DNA of 41,458 nucleotides. Source: Thiofilum flexile DSM 14609 (GTDB lineage Bacteria > Pseudomonadota > Gammaproteobacteria > Thiotrichales > Thiotrichaceae). Shown here in pieces: positions 7,761 through 16,401 of the stretch; position 1 is the stretch's first letter, and each line of letters begins with the position of its first letter. The position numbers were made by a program, and so were the translations under genes. The notes beneath the pieces are model-generated. The model was not told the DNA's origin. It worked only from the letters and a program-made list of their open reading frames with translations, and searched no databases. The stretch lies in NCBI RefSeq assembly GCF_000380185.1, contig NZ_KB904766.1, positions 1 to 41,458 of the forward strand, in the 5' to 3' direction.

Positions 7761-7913
7761 TTAGCTCACCCACGGATTAATGATTTCAACACCGGTTGGC
7801 TCAAAATCACTGACATTTCGAGTCACCATCATTAGACCGTGGGTAATAGCTGTGGCGGCAATCAAGGCATCACGCTCTGAGCGTGGATTGGGCAAATGCT
7901 GCCATGAATGAGC
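7761..7913 (-). pseudogene. VapC/FitB-like PIN-domain toxin, C-terminal remnant
   Basis: On the minus strand, bases 7913-7761 encode 50 residues ending in a stop. They contain the C-terminal half of a PIN nuclease: 'RSERDALIAATAITHGLM' (the conserved Asp of motif 3), 'VTRNVSDF' (motif 4) and 'EIINPW', the typical end of VapC toxins. The frame is closed by a TAG at 7914-7916. No N-terminal half, start codon or antitoxin gene is present. This is therefore a decayed toxin gene. The rest of the gap to 8095 is AT-rich and probably holds the promoter of the following gene. Confidence 0.75.
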
Positions 7914-8095
7914 CTAAAATAACAACACATTTATTCTAACTTTTAAAATATGAGTCTATCTTTAAAGTTAACTTTATATAAGACACTCAATAGAGCAAAA
8001 CCATAAATCATTGAATTTAAAACAAAAATAAGTTTGGCACAGCAACTGCAATACCTTAGTCATGAATAACAAGCCCAAACGTAAGGAGGCTTATC

Positions 8096-9718
8096 ATGGC
8101 GACTGAATCCACCACAAAAGCACTTGATGGTGAAATACACCGTTATCCTAACTTTCTGCATGCAATTCAAAAAACCTTTAAAACCGCTGCGCAAGAGCGT
8201 TTATTTATCACCGATGCGCCCGAACTATGGCCGCTGTTTTTAAATAATCTGCCCGAAGACGTACGCCAAAAATATACTTGCTCGGCTTGCCGTCAGTTCA
8301 TGAAGCAATTTGGTAGCCTGGTGCGAATTGAAAAAAATGGCAGCGTAACCTCCGCGTTATGGGCACCCAAAGCCGTGCCTGCCTTTTTCCAGCCTGCTGT
8401 AGAAGCTTTACAACAAGCCGTCGAGCAAGCCCCTATTAAAGGGCTATTTGTGTCCTCCTTGACGGTTTATGGTAAGCCATATACGGGGTCTTGGCGGCAT
8501 ATGGCTATCACGCCACCGGCTGATAAGGTATGGCAATCGCCTCTCCTTGATGCGGGTCAGTATCGTGCTCAAAAGCTAGAAGCCTTCAAAATGCTGAGCC
8601 GTGCTTTGAATGAGTTTTCGGCAGAAACGGTCGATACGGCTGTACGTTTATTACGTTCGGATCAACTATATCGCTCAGAAAAAGTCTTAGGTATGGCGGA
8701 ATGGTTAAAGGCCTTATATGCGGATTTAAACGCAACACCCCACCTACAACTCAAAGCGCATAAAAAATGGTTGGCGGTTGCCAATGCACCCGAAGGTTTT
8801 TGCCATGTGCGTAGGCGTAGCTCTATGATTGGCTCCTTATTAGAGGATATTGAGTTAGGGGTTGAATATGAGAAGATTCGTATGCGTTTTGCTGAAAAAA
8901 CACACCCTCTACAATATCAGCTTCCACAAATTCCACCGAGCACTGAGAGCATTAAACAAGCCGAGAAAATCCTAGAGGCTGTGCAAGCTGCCGATGCTTT
9001 AGAACGCCGTTATGCCCGTTTAGACGAAGTGCCGTTATTCTGGCAACCCCAAGCCTCACACAGGAAAAAAGCCGCTAAATCTAAAACAGCAAACTCGGAG
9101 GCATTTGGGCATTTAGCACCCAAGTTTAAGGCTGCAAAAACTCGTTTACCAATCCCCAGCCAAACCCTAACGTGGGGGAAATTTGAGCGCAATGTGTTGC
9201 CTGATGCGCTAAAAATAGAGGTATTAGTGCCGAAAGATAAATACCTAAGTATTTGTGCCTTGACTACGGCGGCGAATGACGACGCACCCCCGATTTTACA
9301 ATGGGATCATGTCAAGCGACGCAATCCCTTTGCGATCTATATGTATCATGGTGGCTCTCTAGCCCACGACTGGTATTTATCCGGAGGTTATGTTGAAATT
9401 ACGGGGCTTTGCCTCAATCCTCCGCATTGGCGTAGAGAGCAAAACCACCACCCTAAAAGCGCGGTTTTATTTTTGAAAAATGCGCGTGATCGCCGCCACC
9501 AAACGGCGGGCTTAGCCCTATTCCCTGAGACACTAAAAAGCAAGTTTCACCCGATTCGCAAAACCATTGAAGCGTTTTCTAAAACTGGGCGCTTACAAGG
9601 TTTTGCAGAATCCTCAGCCTGTGGTTTGTTTTTAAGCTCCAATAGTGTACTGAATCATCAACTGCGCGTAACTACTGAATTAGGCGTACAAACTTATGTG
9701 ATTGATCGTTGGGATTAA
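8096..9718 (+). CDS. Protein of unknown function, 540 residues
   Basis: I do not recognise a characterised family. The ATG at 8096 follows a GTAAGGAGG ribosome site. Visible features: an N-terminal alpha-rich region with 'LFITDAPELWPLFLNNLPEDVRQKYTCSACRQFMKQFG', where a CxxC (CSAC, about residue 61) may bind metal. A long charged central region follows (residues 150-330) with a basic, Lys/Ala-rich linker near residues 320-350. The C-terminal half contains 'HGGSLAHDWYLSGGYVEITG' and 'FLKNARDRRHQTAGLALFPETLKS'. Proteins with a similar YxCxxCRQF opening are, to my memory, found in phages and other mobile DNA. It stands alone next to a broken toxin gene, consistent with an accessory insertion. 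No signal peptide or membrane segment is seen. Confidence 0.6.
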   Translation: MATESTTKALDGEIHRYPNFLHAIQKTFKTAAQERLFITDAPELWPLFLNNLPEDVRQKYTCSACRQFMKQFGSLVRIEKNGSVTSALWAPKAVPAFFQPAVEALQQAVEQAPIKGLFVSSLTVYGKPYTGSWRHMAITPPADKVWQSPLLDAGQYRAQKLEAFKMLSRALNEFSAETVDTAVRLLRSDQLYRSEKVLGMAEWLKALYADLNATPHLQLKAHKKWLAVANAPEGFCHVRRRSSMIGSLLEDIELGVEYEKIRMRFAEKTHPLQYQLPQIPPSTESIKQAEKILEAVQAADALERRYARLDEVPLFWQPQASHRKKAAKSKTANSEAFGHLAPKFKAAKTRLPIPSQTLTWGKFERNVLPDALKIEVLVPKDKYLSICALTTAANDDAPPILQWDHVKRRNPFAIYMYHGGSLAHDWYLSGGYVEITGLCLNPPHWRREQNHHPKSAVLFLKNARDRRHQTAGLALFPETLKSKFHPIRKTIEAFSKTGRLQGFAESSACGLFLSSNSVLNHQLRVTTELGVQTYVIDRWD

Positions 9719-9777
9719 TTAAGTTTAGGAGTACGTCCTTCAGTCATTATACTCAGGCATGGAGGCGGTTAAAGTCA

Positions 9778-10527
9778 TCATAAACGAGCCGCCGCCTGCT
9801 TGGATAGGAGTGTGCTGGATGGAGCATAGCGCTTCCCGCGAAAATAATAAGCTAAGCCTACGATCACTGCCCAGCTTAGCCATAGTGACCACAGGGTATG
9901 GCATAAAAAGTGCGCTCCCCGCAATTGCTGTACCCAACCTGTCGTAAAAGCTATGCCAAAGGTTAACGCCCAAACCCAACGCGCTTTTGTGGTATTAAAG
10001 GGTAAGTAAATAAAGACCAAAGCCATGAGCCAAGAGGTCGAGGTCACATGCCCTGCTGGAAAGCATTTTCCCTCTGGTATAATGTGACCAAAACTAAACT
10101 CTACTGCATGCCCACCATAACGAGCCAGATCCCAAGGGCAGTGAATGGGGCTAATCGCCTTCAAGACTCCCACCAAAAGCGGCAGAATAATGGCGGCACT
10201 GACTATAATTTTTAAATTAGCGAGTTGTGTGGGGTTTAGTTTAGGCTTACTACTCAATAACTCATAGGCCAACAAACCGACTAAACACAAAACAAAGGCC
10301 AGCATCAGGTGTTTAAGCCAAACATGCATCACAGTCGCGGCAAACCAGCTTTCTTTGAGCGGGAATTGAGCGGTAGTAAAGTCAAACATTTGATCCGCTA
10401 ACCAAATATCTAAGCGATCCTCAAACCCCCAATCGGATATGACTAGCAATAAGGCCAGTACTAACAGCCCCTTGAGTTGAAGGATAAAAAATGACCCTTC
10501 CAACGTTTGACCCAGACGATTTGACAT
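9778..10527 (-). CDS. PAP2-family membrane phosphatase
   Basis: This 249-residue integral membrane protein has about five helices. The phosphatase signature is present in modified form: motif 1 around 'LKAISPIHCPWDLARYGG' (Lys123), motif 2 'CFPAGH' (residues 155-160, His160), and motif 3 'RGAHFLCHTLW' (Arg203, His210). The 'HCPWDL..YGG' and 'RGAHFL.H' variants mark a proteobacterial subfamily acting on lipid phosphates such as undecaprenyl pyrophosphate, phosphatidylglycerol phosphate or lipid A. The substrate is not decided by sequence. The gene is monocistronic and divergent from aroG. Confidence 0.85.
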   Translation of the reverse strand: MSNRLGQTLEGSFFILQLKGLLVLALLLVISDWGFEDRLDIWLADQMFDFTTAQFPLKESWFAATVMHVWLKHLMLAFVLCLVGLLAYELLSSKPKLNPTQLANLKIIVSAAIILPLLVGVLKAISPIHCPWDLARYGGHAVEFSFGHIIPEGKCFPAGHVTSTSWLMALVFIYLPFNTTKARWVWALTFGIAFTTGWVQQLRGAHFLCHTLWSLWLSWAVIVGLAYYFRGKRYAPSSTLLSKQAAARL

Positions 10528-10683
10528 AAATTAGCAACCCATAAAATACACCGACCCATAGAAGAAATAGCTTAAAAGCTAGCCCCCCTCCCCAATAGTT
10601 AAGAATACTATGCAATGTCTTATGTCTGCCTTAAGAGAGCTATGCTAAGATGACGACTTGACTAAATTAGGTTTTCCAGCTTC

Positions 10684-11745
10684 ATGAATACTGAAAATGT
10701 TGTCTTAGAAAATGTGAATGTGGGTTCCTTCACTAGCCTAGTGACCCCCGCTGATTTACATCGTGAACTCCCTGTCAGCGAACGTGCCAAACAGACTATT
10801 GTGGATGGTCGCGAAGCCATTCGTAATATTTTAGACGGTAAAGATTCACGTTTATTAGTAGTGGTAGGCCCTTGCTCCATCCATGATCCCGAACAAGCGC
10901 TTGATTATGCTCGGCGTTTACGCACCCTTGCTGATCAAGTCAAAGATACCTTATATATTGTGATGCGGGTTTATTTTGAAAAACCACGCACCACAACGGG
11001 CTGGAAGGGCTTAATTAATGACCCATTTTTGAATGATACCTTTGAAATCGAACAAGGGTTATTCATTGCTAGACGCTTATTAATTGATATTGCCGAAATT
11101 GGCTTGCCCACGGCTACCGAAGCACTAGACCCCATTTCTCCGCAATACTTACAAGATTTAATCAGTTGGTCAGCCATAGGTGCTCGCACCACCGAATCCC
11201 AAACCCATCGTGAACTCGCCAGCGGCTTATCCTGCCCAGTGGGATTTAAAAATGGCACCGATGGTGGTTTAACCGTAGCGATTAATGCTCTAAAATCAGC
11301 CTCATCACCACATCGCTTTTTAGGTATTGATGCCAACGGTCAAGTCGCCATTGTGAATACCCAAGGCAATGCCTATGCTCATGTGGTATTACGTGGTGGT
11401 GAAAAAGGCCCGAATTACCATAGCGAAGCGATTGCCGATGCAGAGCAACGTTTAAAAGCGGCCGGGATTACCCCGCGCATTATGATTGACTGTAGTCATG
11501 CTAATTCGAGTAAAGATCATAATCGTCAACCCATTGTGTTTAATGATGCAGTACAGCAAATCCTAGCCGGATCGAAAAGCATTATGGGCGTGATGATCGA
11601 GAGTAATTTAGGTGCGGGTAATCAAAAGATTCCGCCTAATTTACAAGACTTACAATACGGTGTTTCAATTACTGATGCTTGCATTGATTGGAGTAGCACC
11701 GAGCAAATGCTCATTGCTGGTCATCAGCAATTCAAGAACCGTTGA
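10684..11745 (+). CDS. 3-deoxy-7-phosphoheptulonate synthase (type I DAHP synthase)
   Basis: This 353-residue cytosolic enzyme condenses phosphoenolpyruvate and erythrose 4-phosphate in the first step of the shikimate pathway. Visible motifs: 'VVGPCSIHDPEQALDYA', 'IVMRVYFEKPRTTTGWKGLINDP', 'SWSAIGARTTESQTHRELASG', 'GFKNGTDG' and the metal/substrate site 'IDCSHANSSKDH'. The length is typical of the AroF/AroG/AroH isozymes. The N-terminal extension before 'LV.P..L' would carry the allosteric site, but which amino acid inhibits it cannot be read with confidence, so no isozyme letter is given. It is a single gene with a strong terminator. Confidence 0.93.
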   Translation: MNTENVVLENVNVGSFTSLVTPADLHRELPVSERAKQTIVDGREAIRNILDGKDSRLLVVVGPCSIHDPEQALDYARRLRTLADQVKDTLYIVMRVYFEKPRTTTGWKGLINDPFLNDTFEIEQGLFIARRLLIDIAEIGLPTATEALDPISPQYLQDLISWSAIGARTTESQTHRELASGLSCPVGFKNGTDGGLTVAINALKSASSPHRFLGIDANGQVAIVNTQGNAYAHVVLRGGEKGPNYHSEAIADAEQRLKAAGITPRIMIDCSHANSSKDHNRQPIVFNDAVQQILAGSKSIMGVMIESNLGAGNQKIPPNLQDLQYGVSITDACIDWSSTEQMLIAGHQQFKNR

Positions 11746-11752
11746 CCTATTG

Positions 11753-11817
11753 CTAGCCTACCCGCTTTTTATCAAATAATGATTGCTAAATGCGGGTAGT
11801 GTTAGGCTAGTGTTTTT
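11753..11817 (+). terminator. Terminator of the DAHP synthase gene
   Basis: Long interrupted stem: CTAGCCTACCCGC at 11753-11765 pairs with GCGGGTAG and TAGGCTAG at 11792-11810, followed by TGTTTTTATT. It lies eight bases after the stop. Confidence 0.85.
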
Positions 11818-11847
11818 ATTTGTGACCCAACACTAAAAGAGTCCCCT

Positions 11848-12171
11848 ATGAGTTACCATTTCGCAGGTAGAATGCTGATTTCTGGTCTAGTGAATGGACA
11901 AAAATTCCGCCCTTCTAATTGGCCAGAGCGGATGTGTGAAGTAGGCGCAACCCGTGACCCGATTAAGGGCATTATGCGTTACTCTCCGCATCTTAATATC
12001 GCCCTTGATAATGACCACGGCTATTGCGTTCATGTAAATTTTGATGCGCTAGCTCAGTACCAACCAGAGACCTTTAAATATGTCTGCTGGTTTGTGGAAA
12101 GTAATCAACTCAATTTGGTTGCTCAGAACAATGTACAGGCTAAAGCGCCCACTGAAGCATTAGCGGCTTAA
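11848..12171 (+). CDS. DUF3579 domain protein
   Basis: This 107-residue protein matches DUF3579: an opening 'LISGLVNGQKFRPSNWPERMCEV', a central 'RYSPHLNIAL...GYCVHVNFDAL', and a closing 'FKYVCWFVESNQLNLVAQ'. The family is small, cytosolic, found mainly in beta- and gammaproteobacteria, and has no known function. It starts at ATG 11848 just after the upstream terminator and lies convergent with rraA. Confidence 0.75.
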   Translation: MSYHFAGRMLISGLVNGQKFRPSNWPERMCEVGATRDPIKGIMRYSPHLNIALDNDHGYCVHVNFDALAQYQPETFKYVCWFVESNQLNLVAQNNVQAKAPTEALAA

Positions 12172-12240
12172 CATTGCTCAATTAAAACTTATATGTAAAT
12201 ACGCCCCCATTAAAAAATGGAGGCGCAGGTGTGCTATTGA

Positions 12241-12732
12241 TTATCCGACCAACTTCACAGGCGACACAATAATGCCATCCTCATCAGAATACACATAATG
12301 CCCTTGGGTAAAGGTTACATCATGAAAATGGACAGGCTCCCCTTTTACTCCAAAACCACGCTTCACACTTTTGAGTGGAATAGTGCCTAAGGCTTTTACA
12401 CCAATATCCATTTTACCAATATCAACAGAATCACGAATCAGGCCATAGATAATGATGCCTTCCCAGCCATTTTTAGCAGCTTTTTCGGCTAACATATCCC
12501 CTAATAACGCGCAACGTGTTGAGCCGCCACCATCCACTACTAGCACCTTGCCCTTACCTTCTAGCGCAACAAATTCACGTACTAATGAATTATCTTCGTG
12601 GATTTTAATGGTAACGATTTCGCCACCAAACTTAGGACGCCCTCCAAAGTTATAAAAACCGGGCTGAACCACTTGTAAAGGTTTATCCTCATGGTCGTCT
12701 AATAAATCAGCCGTTTTAAAATCTGTCATCAT
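12241..12732 (-). CDS. rraA: RraA-type RNase E activity regulator / aldolase-fold protein
   Basis: From ATG 12732 the protein is 163 residues, the normal length of RraA. It has '[15 protein letters not shown]', the glycine-rich '[24 protein letters not shown]', '[17 protein letters not shown]' and '[10 protein letters not shown]'. RraA trimers bind the C-terminal scaffold of RNase E and reduce its activity; related proteins are hydroxymethylglutarate aldolases. The RxxR..D pattern around 'GLIRDS' is shared by both, so regulation of RNase E is likely but not certain. An upstream in-frame extension to 12795 is rejected because it runs through the aceA terminator. An AAAAGGA ribosome site precedes the tandem ATGs at 12732 and 12729. 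Confidence 0.85.
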   Translation of the reverse strand: MMTDFKTADLLDDHEDKPLQVVQPGFYNFGGRPKFGGEIVTIKIHEDNSLVREFVALEGKGKVLVVDGGGSTRCALLGDMLAEKAAKNGWEGIIIYGLIRDSVDIGKMDIGVKALGTIPLKSVKRGFGVKGEPVHFHDVTFTQGHYVYSDEDGIIVSPVKLVG

Positions 12733-12763
12733 CAAATCCTTTTTAAATGTTAGGGTCGATAAT

Positions 12764-12792
12764 AAAAAAGCCCGACACAGGCCGGGCTTTTT
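12764..12792 (-). terminator. Terminator of aceA
   Basis: A GCCCGGCC...GGGC hairpin on the minus strand with flanking A and T6 runs (AAAAAGCCCG / CGGGCTTTTTT), 45 bases after the aceA stop and just before the rraA ribosome site. Confidence 0.9.
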
Positions 12793-12836
12793 CACAGTAG
12801 TGCTTATTCAAACCGGCGGGCTTGAATGCATTTATT

Positions 12837-14147
12837 TTAGTGGAATTGCTCTTCTTCGGTAGAGCCAGTTAACGCTTTAACACTGGAAGAACCACCTTGG
12901 ATAACGGTTGTTACATCATCAAAGTAGCCAGCGCCGACTTCTTGTTGATGGGATACGAAAGTATAACCTTTATCACGAGCGGCAAATTCTTGCTCTTGTA
13001 CCATATTGACATAATGCTTCATGCCTTCACCACGTGCATAGTTATGCGCAAATTGGAAGGTATTGAACCAGTTAATATGAATACCTGCTAAGGTAATGAA
13101 TTGATATTTATAACCCATTGCTGCCAATTCATCTTGGAATTTAGCGATAGTTACATCGTCTAAGTTTTTCTTCCAATTGAAGGAAGGTGAGCAGTTATAA
13201 GACAGTAACTTACCAGGGCAAGCTGCTTGTACCGCTTGAGCAAATTCACGCGCAAAACCTAAATCAGGTGTACCAGTCTCACACCATACCAAGTCTGCAT
13301 AAGGTGCATAGGCAATACCACGACTAATTGCTTGCTCTAAACCATTTCTGACACGATAGAAACCTTCTTGAGTACGCTCACCCGTGAGGAAAGGTTTATC
13401 ATTAGCGTCATGGTCAGAGGTTAATAGATTAGCAGCTTCTGCATCAGTACGAGCTAATACAATGGTAGAAACGCCCATTACATCCGCCGCAAAACGTGCT
13501 GCAATCAGCTTTTCAACCGCTTCTGAGGTAGGAACGAGTACTTTACCGCCCATGTGACCGCATTTTTTTACCGCTGCTAACTGGTCTTCAAAGTGAACAC
13601 CTGCCGCTCCGGCTGCGATCATGTTTTTCATGAGTTCAAAGGCGTTTAATACCCCACCAAAGCCCGCTTCAGCATCAGCGACAATAGGTAGGAAGTAATC
13701 TACGAATTCTTTAGAACCAGGCTCAATACCGCGTGACCATTGAATTTCATCAGCGCGTTTAAAGGTATTATTAATGCGACGTACCATAGTAGGAACAGAA
13801 TCATACGCATATAATGACTGGTCTGGGTACATGGTTTCTGAGGTATTACCATCGGCGGCTACTTGCCAACCGGATAGATAAACAGCCTCTAGACCTGCTT
13901 TAGCCTGTTGCATGGCTTGACCGGCGGTGATCGCACCAAAGGCATTCACATAGCCCTTTTTTGCGCCCCCATTAACCTTTTCCCACAGCTTCTCAGCACC
14001 CCGTTTGGCTAAGGTATACTCAATCGGTAATGAACCCCGTAGGCGCACCACATCTTCAGCACTATAGCCACGCTTTACATTTTTCCAACGTGGATTAGTA
14101 GCCCAATCCTGTTTTAAAGCTGCAATTTGCTCTGCACGTGTACTCAT
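12837..14147 (-). CDS. aceA: Isocitrate lyase
   Basis: This 436-residue glyoxylate-shunt enzyme splits isocitrate into glyoxylate and succinate. The catalytic loop 'KKCGHMGG' is at residues 194-201 with the general-acid cysteine. Mg-site motifs include 'ADAEAGFGG' (about 158-165) and '[16 protein letters not shown]', and the C-terminal region has '[13 protein letters not shown]'. The length fits the short enterobacterial-type isoform. Malate synthase is not in the window. The mqo gene upstream in the same direction consumes malate, the next product of the shunt. The start follows CTGAGGAGA. The long leader and shared palindromes upstream are described separately. Confidence 0.95.
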   Translation of the reverse strand: MSTRAEQIAALKQDWATNPRWKNVKRGYSAEDVVRLRGSLPIEYTLAKRGAEKLWEKVNGGAKKGYVNAFGAITAGQAMQQAKAGLEAVYLSGWQVAADGNTSETMYPDQSLYAYDSVPTMVRRINNTFKRADEIQWSRGIEPGSKEFVDYFLPIVADAEAGFGGVLNAFELMKNMIAAGAAGVHFEDQLAAVKKCGHMGGKVLVPTSEAVEKLIAARFAADVMGVSTIVLARTDAEAANLLTSDHDANDKPFLTGERTQEGFYRVRNGLEQAISRGIAYAPYADLVWCETGTPDLGFAREFAQAVQAACPGKLLSYNCSPSFNWKKNLDDVTIAKFQDELAAMGYKYQFITLAGIHINWFNTFQFAHNYARGEGMKHYVNMVQEQEFAARDKGYTFVSHQQEVGAGYFDDVTTVIQGGSSSVKALTGSTEEEQFH

Positions 14148-14240
14148 GCGTATCTCCTCAGATTCATAAAAAAGTGAACTAACTCAAAATCTCCTCACAG
14201 ACCAGTCTTATAATGATATCTCGACCTTGGTCTTCTCCTC
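14144..14240 (-). promoter_or_regulatory. aceA leader with three GAGGAGA repeats and a 7-codon upstream frame
   Basis: On the minus strand the 7-mer GAGGAGA occurs at 14240-14234, 14196-14190 and 14159-14153. The last is the aceA ribosome site and the other two have no start codon at proper spacing. A seven-codon frame (MNLRRYA, 14167-14144) ends in a TGA that overlaps the aceA ATG as ATGA. Farther upstream a small hairpin TTCGC-ACAA-GCGAA lies at about 14249-14262. This suggests a translated or ribosome-loaded leader, but there is no direct proof. Confidence 0.35.
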
Positions 14241-14328
14241 CGTTGCAGTTCGCTTGTGCGAATCTCCCAGCATCAGCCACCCGCTTTATATCGATGGGTA
14301 GAGCAGGTTTGATAGTATTTCAGTCCTA

Positions 14329-14343
14329 TTATGTCGACAATAA
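14329..14343. promoter_or_regulatory. TTGTCGACAA-like operator candidate upstream of aceA
   Basis: TTATGTCGACAATAA is a near-palindrome around GTCGAC, about 185 bases before aceA. It shares its core with the perfect palindrome upstream of mqo at 16227-16238. The size and dyad form fit GntR-type operators. The regulator is not identified here. Confidence 0.5.
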
Positions 14344-14434
14344 AATTTTTTCAATAGTAAGTATTAAAAAAATAATATTATTATAATTCATTGTTTTTAA
14401 ATATAAAAATATAGACTTATTGATAAAACACGAT

Positions 14435-14472
14435 TCAACATAGATATTCTCCTACTAAACTATGTTGACATA
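14435..14472. promoter_or_regulatory. Inverted repeat upstream of aceA
   Basis: TCAACATAG (14435-14443) and CTATGTTGA (14460-14468) form a perfect 9-bp inverted repeat with a 16-base spacer. The right arm overlaps TATGTTGACATA (14461-14472), itself a 5-bp dyad related to the TATGTCGACAATA site at 14330. The remaining bases of the 14148-14649 gap are AT-rich, and I see no gene in them. Confidence 0.4.
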
Positions 14473-14649
14473 ATCCGTTTAGATCTCTTAACTGTCAGAT
14501 TAATAGGCAAAAAAATATCCCCCTCCAGCACTACTCCTAGCGCCAAAGATTGCTCCAACCATAGCGGCTTTTTTTAAGTAACTAGCTCAAATATGACTTA
14601 GCTCTAGCAAAGCTAGCACTAAGTCATTGTGTCTAAACAAGAAAAGATA

Positions 14650-16140
14650 TCAGGTCGAAGGTGGGATAATCTTGAGAGTTGTCAAACTATGGTGACGTAC
14701 CCGTTGAAGTAATTCGGTATCTTTAATTAATGACTGACCATAAGACGGAATCATGGTTTTAATCCGTGCCTGCCATTCTGGAGTCTTGAGTCGATCGGCA
14801 AAGCATTTTTCAATCACTTCTAACATCGCTGTTACTGCGACCGATGCTCCCGGTGAGGCACCTAATAAGGCGGCTAAACTACCATCTTTGGCGGCGACCA
14901 CTTCTGTTCCGAACTCTAACTTACCCCCGGTCTTAGGATCTTTTTTAATAATCTGCACCCGCTGTCCTGCAATCGCTAACGACCAATCGTCGTCTTGTGC
15001 CTTAGGATAATATGCACGCAAAGCAACCATACGCGATTTACGTGTCTGTAATACCTCGGTAATCAGATACTTAATTAAGTCAAAGCTAGTAAACCCTACT
15101 TTAAGCATAGGCAGTAAATTACTAGGCCGGAGAGAAGCAAATAAGTTTAAGAACGAACCTTCTTTCAAAAACTTGGTAGTAAAACCTGCAAATGGCCCAA
15201 ACAATAAAGCATGTTCGCCATCAATAATACGGGTATCTAAATGTGGTACGGACATCGGTGGCGCACCAATAGCCGCTTTGCCATAGACCTTGGCTAAATG
15301 CTGTTTCACAATGGCCTGATTTTTACACACTAACCATTGCCCACTCACGGGGAAACCACCATAGCCTAAGGACTCGTCAATCCCTGATTTTTGTAATAAT
15401 AACAGTGCCGCCCCACCCGCACCCAAGAATACAAACTTGGCCCCTATCGCTAAATCGGCTCCGGTGTGGGTGTTTTTAGCGCGTACTAGCCAGTCGATAC
15501 CTTGACGCTGAATCGCAGTTACTTCATGGCTTACATATAAGTCAAAGTTACCTGCCTGCTTACAGTGCTCAATCATATGATGCGCTAAAGAACCAAAGTC
15601 GACATCTGTCCCCCATGTCACACGGGTAGCGGCTACTTTTTCATTAGGATCGCGTCCTTCCATCACTAAGGGCATCCATTGCTTTAGCACCTCAGGGTCT
15701 GCGCTATATTCCATCCCTGCAAACTGCGCATGACTACTTAAGGTTTCAAAACGCTTACGTAGGTATTCGACATTATCCTCACCCCAAACAAAACTGACAT
15801 GCGGGGTAGGACTTAAAAAAGACTGCGGATCAGGTAAGGCACCTTGATCGACTAAGTAAGCCCATAATTGCAAAGAAAGCTCAAAGGAGGCATTAATATC
15901 AAAGGCTTTGGTAGTATTGATGCTACCATCCGCTTTTTCAGGTGTGTAATTTAGCTCACAATAAGCAGCATGCCCCGTGCCGGCATTATTCCAACCGCTA
16001 GTGCTTTCTTTGGCCACATCGTCTAAGCGCTCTATCATAGCGATAGTTAAAGACGGATCTAATTGCTTGAGTAATATGCCCAATGTTGAGCTCATCGCTC
16101 CGGCACCAACTAGTAATACGTCAACATGCTTAGTGATCAT
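14650..16140 (-). CDS. mqo: Malate:quinone oxidoreductase
   Basis: A peripheral membrane FAD enzyme that oxidises malate to oxaloacetate and passes electrons to quinone. From the ATG at 16140 it has 496 residues, the usual length. The N-terminal FAD motif is 'HVDVLLVGAGAMSSTLG'. The family signature 'ESTSGWNNAGTGHAAYCELNYTPE' follows near residues 48-71, then 'FLSPTPHVSFVWGEDN', 'FVFLGAGGAALLLLQKSG', 'FPVSGQWLV' and 'LFGPFAGFTTKFLK'. An upstream extension to 16206 lacks family likeness and is rejected. It replaces or complements NAD-dependent malate dehydrogenase in the TCA cycle and glyoxylate shunt, fitting its place next to aceA. Confidence 0.93.
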   Translation of the reverse strand: MITKHVDVLLVGAGAMSSTLGILLKQLDPSLTIAMIERLDDVAKESTSGWNNAGTGHAAYCELNYTPEKADGSINTTKAFDINASFELSLQLWAYLVDQGALPDPQSFLSPTPHVSFVWGEDNVEYLRKRFETLSSHAQFAGMEYSADPEVLKQWMPLVMEGRDPNEKVAATRVTWGTDVDFGSLAHHMIEHCKQAGNFDLYVSHEVTAIQRQGIDWLVRAKNTHTGADLAIGAKFVFLGAGGAALLLLQKSGIDESLGYGGFPVSGQWLVCKNQAIVKQHLAKVYGKAAIGAPPMSVPHLDTRIIDGEHALLFGPFAGFTTKFLKEGSFLNLFASLRPSNLLPMLKVGFTSFDLIKYLITEVLQTRKSRMVALRAYYPKAQDDDWSLAIAGQRVQIIKKDPKTGGKLEFGTEVVAAKDGSLAALLGASPGASVAVTAMLEVIEKCFADRLKTPEWQARIKTMIPSYGQSLIKDTELLQRVRHHSLTTLKIIPPST

Positions 16141-16226
16141 AAATTCTAACACCCAACATTTACAAAAGCCCTGATAATAAAGTGACACGCACTGTATTAC
16201 TACCACTCAGGCTCGTATTTTTGAAA

Positions 16227-16238
16227 ATTGTCGACAAT
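16227..16238. promoter_or_regulatory. Perfect palindrome ATTGTCGACAAT upstream of mqo
   Basis: A 12-bp perfect palindrome 87 bases upstream of the mqo start. Its core also occurs before aceA (14329-14343). It is a candidate binding site for a dimeric regulator controlling both genes. Confidence 0.55.
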
Positions 16239-16385
16239 CTCGACCTCGGCAAGTCTGCAATAACCTTAAAATGTGGCATTGCAACAATGTGGCTAATGTA
16301 AACAAAATTTTCTAAAAATACCATCAAAACTCTAAAGATTCGGCAGGATAATACCTTAATCCTGTAGTCACTCGATAAATCATCA

Positions 16386-16401
16386 AAATTGTTAACAATT
16401 T
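16386..16401. promoter_or_regulatory. Perfect 16-bp palindrome at the kdsB end, upstream of mqo
   Basis: AAATTGTTAACAATTT is a perfect palindrome overlapping the last codons of kdsB. It fits the same TTGTYRACAA pattern as 16227-16238. It may be a second, distal operator for mqo, or a chance feature of the AT-rich end of kdsB. Confidence 0.4.

Noticed and set aside
14160-14320. Glycine riboswitch before aceA
   Set aside because: The stretch GGGAGA-hairpin-...GGAGGAG recalls one aptamer half, but the closing strand (CTCTCAGG-like) that should pair with GGGAGA is absent.
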